This document shows positions 41,634 to 48,781 of a stretch of DNA of 64,000 bases, in pieces; the first letter of the stretch is position 1, and the number at the start of each line of letters is the position of its first letter. The notes beneath the pieces are model-generated. The model had not been told where the DNA came from. It made no database searches and saw only the letters and a list, made by a program, of their open reading frames with translations. Made by a program: the position numbers and the translations under genes. The stretch spans positions 1,488,001 through 1,552,000 of the forward strand of contig OZ245010.1 in assembly GCA_965223735.1 (NCBI GenBank), written 5' to 3'. Source of the stretch: CAYFZO01 sp965223735 (GTDB taxonomy: Bacteria > Pseudomonadota > Gammaproteobacteria > Poriferisulfidales > Oxydemutatoraceae).

Positions 41634-43067
41634 ATGCGATCTTCAAAAAAAGCAGTTCATTCATTCGTATTGACCGAAAGCCAGCACGGAAAACTCTATC
41701 GCCACTTGCATTCCGGGGATGGCCTTGAATCTGCTGCGATTGTTCTCTGTCACCACGGCAGGGGAAGATCAGGTTATCGCCTGATAGCCAACGATATTGT
41801 TCTGATCCCGGCTGATGCCTGCGCCAAAAGAACCGCGACCCGATTAACCTGGCCTTTCGCCGACTATCTGCCCGCCGATAAAGTCACAGAAATGGACAAA
41901 AAGGGATTGTCCGTTATGACAATCCACAGTCATCCGGACGGGGTGAACAAGTTTTCGGCGACTGACGATGACAATGACAAGTCATTGTTTCACTCGGTAT
42001 GTCATTGGTTTGATGACGGCAGGCCTAACGGCTCTGCCATCATGTTGCCGGATGGAACGGTTATATCCCGCCTGGTGGATGCGCGTGGAAAGTTTATTCC
42101 GATGGAAAGCGTTGCGGTCATCGGCGAAAACATTCGGATCTGGAAGCAGGCGAAAACACAACCCGCGTTGCCTGATCCGGGCTTGAGGATCGCACAGACT
42201 TTCGGCAAAGGCACCTTTAATTTGTTGCGCAGTTTACGGGTCGGCGTTGTCGGCTGTTCCGGCACCGGCAGCATCGTGATTGAACTCTTGGCGCGGAATT
42301 GCATCGGCAGCCTGGTGATTGTTGATCCGGACTGTATTGAAGAAAAGAATTTGAACCGCATTATCCATGCAACTAAAAACGATGCACGCAAAAGCCACTC
42401 AAAAGTTGCGGTGCTTAAACGCGCCGTTTCAAGAATGGGGACGGATGTCCGCGTTGAAGCATATCAATCCCATACGGGCGACAAACAGGCCATAGAAGCA
42501 TTGACCGGTTGCGACGCGATGTTCGGTTGCGTTGACTCTGCCGAAGGCAGGTATCACCTGGAATGCATTGCGTCAGCCTATTGGCTGCCGTATTTTGACG
42601 TCGGCGTCAACCTTGAAGCGGATTTCAACGGGGCCATTTCACAGGCCGACGCGGTCGCTCATTATATGCATCCGGAAAACGCCAGTTTGATGTCCAGAGG
42701 CGGCTATACTGCCGATCAGGTGACCGCGGAAACGTGGAAACGCACCGACCGCAAACATTATGAAGCACAGCGAATTGCCGGTTATCTTGCAGCAGTGGGC
42801 GAAGATCAGCCTGCGGTCATGTCGATCAACATGCAAGCCGCCTGCATGGCTTTTAATGATTTTTTGTCGCGTCTGCACAGCCTTCGCCTCGATGGCAATG
42901 ATGACTTTGCGGTGCAACGGTTCAGACTGGTGCATGGACATTACAGCAATGAAGCGTCGGGCAGGGAAACAACCTCGGTGTTCAGCAAATATACCGGCAT
43001 GGGCGAGAGAAGCCTTCTCATTCAGCAATTAAAAAACCATGATGACCAGACTTCTCAACCTGGTTGA
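41634..43067 (+). CDS. JAB metalloprotease-ThiF/E1 fusion
   Basis: 477 residues. The N-terminal JAB/JAMM domain has MTIHSHPDGVNKFSATDDDN, giving the HxH and downstream Asp zinc ligands. The C-terminal E1/ThiF domain begins LRVGVVGCSGTGSIVIELLA, with LVIVDPDCIEEKNLNRIIHA and GCDAMFGCVDSAEGRYHLEC. The fusion could both process the ubiquitin-like protein (peptidase) and activate it by adenylation. Family combination multiubiquitin/E2/JAB-E1 is known from comparative genomics of bacterial ubiquitin-like systems. Overlaps DUF6527 by 29 bp. Confidence 0.85.
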   Translation: MRSSKKAVHSFVLTESQHGKLYRHLHSGDGLESAAIVLCHHGRGRSGYRLIANDIVLIPADACAKRTATRLTWPFADYLPADKVTEMDKKGLSVMTIHSHPDGVNKFSATDDDNDKSLFHSVCHWFDDGRPNGSAIMLPDGTVISRLVDARGKFIPMESVAVIGENIRIWKQAKTQPALPDPGLRIAQTFGKGTFNLLRSLRVGVVGCSGTGSIVIELLARNCIGSLVIVDPDCIEEKNLNRIIHATKNDARKSHSKVAVLKRAVSRMGTDVRVEAYQSHTGDKQAIEALTGCDAMFGCVDSAEGRYHLECIASAYWLPYFDVGVNLEADFNGAISQADAVAHYMHPENASLMSRGGYTADQVTAETWKRTDRKHYEAQRIAGYLAAVGEDQPAVMSINMQAACMAFNDFLSRLHSLRLDGNDDFAVQRFRLVHGHYSNEASGRETTSVFSKYTGMGERSLLIQQLKNHDDQTSQPG

Positions 43068-43434
43068 GAAACGCAGGAAGTATCAGACCCTGTGGGTCGA
43101 GGATTTTCCTGAAAACCCCGAGCGGGATACGGTTTATATCATCGGCGGCCGGGAACAGCCATATCACGCGGCGGTGGTTTGCCCCCGCAGGAAGTGCAAA
43201 CAGGTCGTTCGCCTGGAAATCTCCTCTGAACATAAGACAAAGTGGAAGTTGCATGAGCACCGTGATGGCAGCGTTTCATTGTCGCCTTCAATCCATGTGA
43301 CTTCGTTTCCTTGCAGGTGCCATTATTGGGTCAGACACGGCAGAATAATATGGGCTGACAGCCCGCCTGTTTTTGTGCCGAAGAAGAATCGAGAGCGCCA
43401 TCGGAAAAGAAACCCCCGTCGCCTGTGGCCATGA
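43039..43434 (+). CDS. DUF6527 family protein
   Basis: 131 residues, with Cys in VVCPRRKCKQVV, then VSLSPSIHVTSF and CRCHYWVRHGRIIWAD; this pattern of Cys/His ligands and the SPSI/CHYWVRxGRI phrase match DUF6527, a small putative zinc protein that accompanies bacterial ubiquitin-like operons and has been proposed as a peptidase. The basic tail (KKNRERHRKRNPRRLWP) is unusual. The stop overlaps the following res fragment by ATGA. Confidence 0.7.
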   Translation: MMTRLLNLVEKRRKYQTLWVEDFPENPERDTVYIIGGREQPYHAAVVCPRRKCKQVVRLEISSEHKTKWKLHEHRDGSVSLSPSIHVTSFPCRCHYWVRHGRIIWADSPPVFVPKKNRERHRKRNPRRLWP

Positions 43435-43553
43435 GCAAGGCAATCGACGAATTGATCCTCAACGACCCCTGCGGGGAACTCCTAAAAGCGGCCGACATAC
43501 TGGAAGGCGGCAAAGCGGCTTTTGATCTGCGCAAAAGAAAATATGGTTTTTGA
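43431..43553 (+). pseudogene. res 5'-end scar 1
   Basis: 40 codons beginning MSKAIDELILNDPCGELL, clearly related to the start of the full res gene at 48778 (MSKKIDKLILNNPYEEPQ) over about 15 codons and then unrelated. It marks where res would have started directly after DUF6527 before further insertion. Confidence 0.65.
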
Positions 43554-43562
43554 GAAATCCCC

Positions 43563-44801
43563 ATGCGTTTGAGTGAACTGTTGGGACTGATCAATCAGGG
43601 TGAAGGCGCAAAGCTTGAATTCAAGCGTGATGATGCACGCCCTGAAAACATGGCAAAAGAAATAGTGGCTTTTGCCAATATGAGTGGCGGCACCATATTG
43701 GCCGGTGTCGAAGACAACGGTGACATAAGCGGTGTTCAGAAAGATAATTTTCAGGAATGGTTGATGGACATGGTTATCGGCCGTTACGTCCACCCGCATA
43801 TATTGCCGGATTATGAGGAGATCGTGCACGAGAATGAGAGAGTGGCTGTTGTCAAAGTGCCTCAGGGAAGTAGCAAGCCTTATGTGCTCAGGCATAACGA
43901 CCGTGATGAGATTTACATGCGCTATGGGGATACTTGCCGGATTGCCTCCCGTGAACAACGGGCGAGGCTGTTTGAGTCAGGTGGCTTGGTCTCTGTTGAA
44001 AAAATGCCCGTGCATGGCAGTGGCTTGGAGGATTTGGATCAAAAACGCCTGCGGGATTACTTTGTCAATCTCAGCGGAGTAATAGATGAACAGGAATGGC
44101 AGGATTTTTCCAAAAAAGATATTGTCAACTGGTTGACCAACCGTGATCTGATGCGTTGTGAGGAGGACGGCGATTGCGTTTGCACGATTTCAGGCATGGC
44201 GTTATTCGGATTGGGGGTCAAGGCAAAGTTAAGACTTCCCCAAGCGTCAATCCGCCTGGCTGTTTTTCCGGGCACTGACAAGGATTACAACCCCCTGTTG
44301 GACACCGTTATCAGCCCTCCCTTTACAAGGCTGGGCAAACCTGAAGACAGTTATAGCGAACCGTCTGTGCCTGATCGTGTTTTATCTTATTTGCAGCCCC
44401 ATACCAGTGAGGAAAGACTGGACGACGGGGTGACCCGCGAAAGGCATTGGGATTATCCAAGAGAAGTGATACGTGAATTGGTCGTCAATGCTTTTGCCCA
44501 TAGGGACTGGACAAAAAATACGGATATTGAAGTGAGTGTTTATGCTGATCGCATGGAAATCATAAGTCCCGGAGCATTGGTCAACGGTATGACGGTTGAG
44601 AAGGTAAAGGCCGGGCAGCGTGCGCCGAGAAACCAGAATATGGTCAATGTGCTGCGCGATTATGGCCTGATGGAGCATCAGGGCATGGGTATTCGTCGCA
44701 AGGTTGTTCCTCTTATGAAAGAGCACAATGGCAGAGAGCCTGATTGTGAGGCGACCGAAGATCACTTCAAGGTCACGTTGTGGAAAAAATCGACAAACTG
44801 A
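43563..44801 (+). CDS. Schlafen/AlbA_2 domain ATP-binding protein
   Basis: 412 residues. N-terminal AlbA_2 domain: GEGAKLEFKRDDARPENMAK, EIVAFANMSGGTILAGVEDN, then EIYMRYGDTCRIASREQRAR. A central linker and a C-terminal GHKL-type ATPase follow (VIRELVVNAFAHRDWTKNTD, MEIISPGALVNGMTVEKVKA and NVLRDYGLMEHQGMGIRRKV). Proteins of this layout are often annotated as transcriptional regulators and are frequent in defence islands; Schlafen-type domains can be nucleases, but the exact activity here is unknown. It is bracketed by two res 5' scars, so it behaves as a cassette. Confidence 0.82.
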   Translation: MRLSELLGLINQGEGAKLEFKRDDARPENMAKEIVAFANMSGGTILAGVEDNGDISGVQKDNFQEWLMDMVIGRYVHPHILPDYEEIVHENERVAVVKVPQGSSKPYVLRHNDRDEIYMRYGDTCRIASREQRARLFESGGLVSVEKMPVHGSGLEDLDQKRLRDYFVNLSGVIDEQEWQDFSKKDIVNWLTNRDLMRCEEDGDCVCTISGMALFGLGVKAKLRLPQASIRLAVFPGTDKDYNPLLDTVISPPFTRLGKPEDSYSEPSVPDRVLSYLQPHTSEERLDDGVTRERHWDYPREVIRELVVNAFAHRDWTKNTDIEVSVYADRMEIISPGALVNGMTVEKVKAGQRAPRNQNMVNVLRDYGLMEHQGMGIRRKVVPLMKEHNGREPDCEATEDHFKVTLWKKSTN

Positions 44802-45157
44802 TCCTCAACAACCCCTATGAGGAACCCCGAAAGCATTGGCTTTATGAAAGGGAAACGCGGGATTTCTTGATCAAGGAGGACAGGCGACCCGCAGGTTATA
44901 TAAAAGCCACTCCCGACTACAAAGGGTTTGACGACCCCGGGGTTTTTATCGAGATCGAATTGGCCAACAAAATTCGTGCGCGGGTCAGGCAATGGCGGGA
45001 GGCGGGGTATCCGGGCGTTACTGGAATTACTGAAGCACTTGATCGGGGCTGGCGCGATCCCGGCGAACGAATGGATCAACGGTTTCTTGCCGATTGGAAG
45101 CCTGTGCGCCTTGACCGTTATAATAGCCGGAGGTCGCGCCGGGAACTCAACATCTGA
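44780..45157 (+). pseudogene. res 5'-end scar 2 (125 codons)
   Basis: From GTG 44780 the frame reads MEKIDKLILNNPYEEPRKHW and then RVRQWREAGYPGVTGI, nearly identical to residues 1-85 of the full res protein at 48778; it diverges after GVTGI and ends as nonsense-like sequence. A truncated restriction subunit left by recombination. Confidence 0.85.
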
Positions 45158-45230
45158 TACCTTCTAAATGCTTGTACAACACCTGTCTGTTTGTTTTATA
45201 TGTGGCGGCCGCGAACAAACAGGTGAAGGT

Positions 45231-45299
45231 CGGCGCATAGCAGTTGAAATTGTGGACGGCCGTGGCATTGAAGGTTTGCGGGTGGCGGAGGCAGGGTAA
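45231..45299 (+). pseudogene. mod 3'-end scar
   Basis: Reads RRIAVEIVDGRGIEGLRVAE then AG and stop TAA, matching the last residues of Mod (RIAVKVVDDRGIESLRVVPR). The stop overlaps the next ATG (TAATG). Before it, 45158-45230 contains an inverted repeat, ctgtttgtt/aacaaacag, and no gene. Confidence 0.75.
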
Positions 45300-46282
45300 T
45301 GGCAAGAGCAGATCTATTGGTACAACTGGCAAGAGCCGCGGTTGTGGGGGATAGCAGCAAAGTTACCCAGTATCTTGAAGGAATAATTGCTGAAGAGCAC
45401 GATAAGAATCACAAGGTTCTGGCAAAGCGCCTGGCTCGTATTCTTCGGGAAAACGGCGAGCAAAAGCGGATGGGAAGGATATTGCAGAATGGCATAGCTT
45501 CTCTTGTGCATGATATTGTTCCTGAAAAAACACTCGCTGATATCTGTCTCTCAAAAGACAACAAAGAGATCATTCAGGAACTGATAAGCGAAAATCACCG
45601 CCGCGAATTACTCCAAACCTACGGGCTTTCACCGCGTAATCGCGTGATGTTTTTGGGGCCGCCGGGCAATGGTAAAACCACACTGGCTGAAGTGTTGGCA
45701 TACGAATTGATGTTGCCTCTGATCGTGGTTCGCTATGATGGACTGATTGGAAGTTTTCTGGGGGAAACAGCAAGTCGATTAAACAAAATTTTTGATTATG
45801 CGCGTCAACGTCACTGTTTGTTGTTTTTTGATGAATTTGACGTCATTGGCAAAGAGCGGGGTGACATACATGAAACAGGCGAGATCAAGCGTGTTGTCAG
45901 TTCACTGTTGTTGCAAGTTGACTCTTTGCCAAGCAGAACAGTGATCGTAGTGGCGAGCAATCATCCTCATTTGCTTGACCAGGCCGCTTGGCGCAGATTT
46001 CAGGTGCGTATAGAACTGACGCCGCCTACCAAGGCGGAGGCAGTTGCTTATATCGAGTCTTACCAGAGAAAAACGGCGTTGCATTTTGGCGTTTCAGGAA
46101 AAACTCTTGTTGAAAAGCTGAAACCAATTTCCTACGCGGAGTTGGAGGAGTTTTGTTGTGACGTGTTGCGCAAGGCGATTTTGGAAAAGCAGAAAGATAA
46201 TGCAAAGGCCATCACCAACAAAAAAATAGCACAGTGGAACAGACGCGATAGTCTTAAAGAGCGCATTCAAAAAGAGAAATAA
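45299..46282 (+). CDS. AAA+ ATPase, IetA-like
   Basis: 327 residues of the spastin/FtsH-like AAA class: an N-terminal helical region, Walker A MFLGPPGNGKTTLAEVLAYE near residue 118, Walker B CLLFFDEFDVIGKERGD, sensor TVIVVASNHPHLLDQAAWRR with the Arg finger, and a C-terminal lid. It is followed without a gap by a subtilase gene. ATPase-subtilase pairs of this order form the IetAS anti-phage system; assignment is by domain pairing. Confidence 0.83.
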   Translation: MARADLLVQLARAAVVGDSSKVTQYLEGIIAEEHDKNHKVLAKRLARILRENGEQKRMGRILQNGIASLVHDIVPEKTLADICLSKDNKEIIQELISENHRRELLQTYGLSPRNRVMFLGPPGNGKTTLAEVLAYELMLPLIVVRYDGLIGSFLGETASRLNKIFDYARQRHCLLFFDEFDVIGKERGDIHETGEIKRVVSSLLLQVDSLPSRTVIVVASNHPHLLDQAAWRRFQVRIELTPPTKAEAVAYIESYQRKTALHFGVSGKTLVEKLKPISYAELEEFCCDVLRKAILEKQKDNAKAITNKKIAQWNRRDSLKERIQKEK

Positions 46283-48781
46283 ATGGAGATCTCAAGACCT
46301 CTGTTAATTTTTCCTTCGCCGGAATCAGTCGAACGACCTGAGAGGTCTGGAGGCGGGAGTAAACTCCCCGCGCCTGACGACTCGCTGGGGAGAGCGGAAC
46401 GTATCAGCCAACAGTTTGAAACGATCATCAGCTATATTCAGGACCTGCCCGGGGACTCCTCTCAGGTTTTGGTGATTGAAACTGTCGGCAAAACCAGTGA
46501 TTTCCATAAAGCAGTTCAGAAAATAGACGGCCTGGAATGGCTGGCCGAAATTGATGTGGATGAGGTGCGCCTTGATGATCTGTATGAAAGCGGCAGTGAA
46601 GATCTTGAAAAGGCTAGGAAAGAAGAGGGAAGGCTTTACCTATCATCGAGTAATCAAAAAACATTGCGGTCTCTGTTGAGACTCTGGAATGAATGGAAGA
46701 AAGGGAGGGAGCTGGCACATGGATATGGCTCTTGGAAATATTTGTTTACTTATATAGCTGATTTACGCTACTGGAATGAAAAGGATCGCCTCGAAAGCAC
46801 GGGAATTCTTGAAGACTGGGAACGGGAAATTGAAGATAAAAGGGGCTCCACATCTGATTGTATATTTGAAGTCGAATTACATTTTCGAGAGGATGAGCAA
46901 ACAGGAGGCAAGATAGAAAACCAGTTGAAGAAACATGTTGAATCGCTACGGGGCAGAATTGATAAACAGTGTCGCATTGAAGAGATTGGTTTCCATGCTC
47001 TTAAGGTTACTCTGCCGGTATCGGCGGTGGAAGATGTTTTTAATGCTTATAAGAATGACGGTCGTTCCGGCTATCCAGAGTGGATAAAATTTTATGGTAT
47101 CAAGTATTGTCGGCCTATTGGTCAGCAATTGCAGACAGATATAGAGCCGGAGGATAAAGCATCAGAAATATCTGTTGACGTCCCAAGTAATTCTTTGCCT
47201 GTGGTTGCCTTATTGGATGGTGTGCCGCTACTCAATCATCAATTACTTGAAAACTATCTCATCTTTGATGATCCCGATGGATTTTTAGAAAGGTATGAAG
47301 CAGGGGGACAAAGGCATGGAACCGGGATGGCATCACTCATTTGTCATAATGATTTGCTCGATACGGAAAGCAATTCCATTGACAGGAAAATTTATGTGCG
47401 TCCCATCATGCAACCTGACAGCTCTCCTAGTAAAAAGGAGAAGGTGCCTGACTTGGAATTTGCCGAAGATTTAGTTGAAAGAGCGGTAACCAGAATTTTT
47501 GATGGGGATGGTGGCAGGGAGCCGGTTTGCCCGACAATCCGGGTGATTAATTTATCCATTGGTAATCTGAACCAGCAGTTCATCCGAGAGATGTCTGCCT
47601 GGGCAAAATTGCTGGACTGGCTGTCTTGGAAATATCAGGTATTGTTTATAGTAAGTGCAGGCAATTACCTCGATGAGATCCCAGTCGAGGAAAATCAAGA
47701 ATTGTTTCCGGAAAAACAATTTATTCAGATCATTCAGAGCATAGAGGCCAATCAAAGGAAAAGAAAATTGCTATCGCCCGCCGAGTCCATCAATAGTCTG
47801 ACGGTGGGATCAATACATTTTGATCATTCAGGGAACGCCCCGGATAATTTGATCGACCCATACGAAAATCAAAGATTGCCTGCAGAATATAGTCGCAATG
47901 GGGCGGGCTATAGAAGCCAGATAAAACCTGAAATTCTCGTGCCTGGCGGGCGGATGCTGTATGAAGAAACAGAAGGAAACGGGTATCTTCGGCAACCGCG
48001 TAATGATATTGGACAAAGAATGGCTTATGTCGGTACTTCGGCGGGAGACATAAACAATACAGTCCATCGAGCAGGCACAAGCAATGCAGCGGCTTTGGCA
48101 AGTCACGCCGCTGTTCACCTGTTCGAAGTTCTGGAGAATTTGCGACAGGAAAAGCCAGCATTGCCCGAAGGTTATGATGCCTTGCTCTTAAAAGCACTAT
48201 TGGTGCATGGGGCGAGTTGGAGAAATATGCGAGAGCACTACAAGATATTGAGCAACCCGCAGAATTCACGCAGGTTTAAGCGGTTTGTTTCTAAACACCT
48301 CGGCTACGGTGAAGCAGATTTTGAGCGGGTTAAGTCGTGTACTGAAAAGCGGGTTACTCTTTTGGGTTTTGGCAAATTGAATGAGGCAGAAAGACATCGG
48401 TTTCGTCTGCATATTCCCAATGGCCTTGAGGGGTTGCGTGTCAGGTTGGTTTCGACGCTGGCGTGGTTCACACCTATAAATCCTCGCCGATATGGTATCC
48501 GTGAGGCAAAATTGTTTTTTGAGATTCCCGACTTTGCAAAAGATAACCGACAGGAGGCAGACTGGCAGCAAGTGCGGAATGGCACCGTGCAACATGAGAT
48601 CCTTGAAATCACTCAGTTCGGGGAAGACCAGATCGAAATCTTTGTTGAATGTGCTGCCGATGCCGCAGAACAATTAGAAGAACCCATTCCTTATGCAATC
48701 AGCTTTACTGTAGAGGCTCTGGAAGAGACTGAAATTGATCTTTACTCGGCACTCAGGCAGTCTGTTGCAATTCCGGCATGA
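46283..48781 (+). CDS. S8 subtilase-family protease, IetS-like
   Basis: 832 residues, cytoplasmic (no signal peptide). Catalytic triad: Asp in LPVVALLDGVPLLNHQLLEN (about residue 313), His in GGQRHGTGMASLICHNDLLD, Ser in HRAGTSNAAALASHAAVHLF; an oxyanion-type Asn is in FIVSAGNYLDEI. The N-terminal 300 residues and a C-terminal beta domain have no motif I know. The start lies 1 bp after the ATPase stop and the stop overlaps res by ATGA, so all three are coupled. Confidence 0.84.
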   Translation: MEISRPLLIFPSPESVERPERSGGGSKLPAPDDSLGRAERISQQFETIISYIQDLPGDSSQVLVIETVGKTSDFHKAVQKIDGLEWLAEIDVDEVRLDDLYESGSEDLEKARKEEGRLYLSSSNQKTLRSLLRLWNEWKKGRELAHGYGSWKYLFTYIADLRYWNEKDRLESTGILEDWEREIEDKRGSTSDCIFEVELHFREDEQTGGKIENQLKKHVESLRGRIDKQCRIEEIGFHALKVTLPVSAVEDVFNAYKNDGRSGYPEWIKFYGIKYCRPIGQQLQTDIEPEDKASEISVDVPSNSLPVVALLDGVPLLNHQLLENYLIFDDPDGFLERYEAGGQRHGTGMASLICHNDLLDTESNSIDRKIYVRPIMQPDSSPSKKEKVPDLEFAEDLVERAVTRIFDGDGGREPVCPTIRVINLSIGNLNQQFIREMSAWAKLLDWLSWKYQVLFIVSAGNYLDEIPVEENQELFPEKQFIQIIQSIEANQRKRKLLSPAESINSLTVGSIHFDHSGNAPDNLIDPYENQRLPAEYSRNGAGYRSQIKPEILVPGGRMLYEETEGNGYLRQPRNDIGQRMAYVGTSAGDINNTVHRAGTSNAAALASHAAVHLFEVLENLRQEKPALPEGYDALLLKALLVHGASWRNMREHYKILSNPQNSRRFKRFVSKHLGYGEADFERVKSCTEKRVTLLGFGKLNEAERHRFRLHIPNGLEGLRVRLVSTLAWFTPINPRRYGIREAKLFFEIPDFAKDNRQEADWQQVRNGTVQHEILEITQFGEDQIEIFVECAADAAEQLEEPIPYAISFTVEALEETEIDLYSALRQSVAIPA

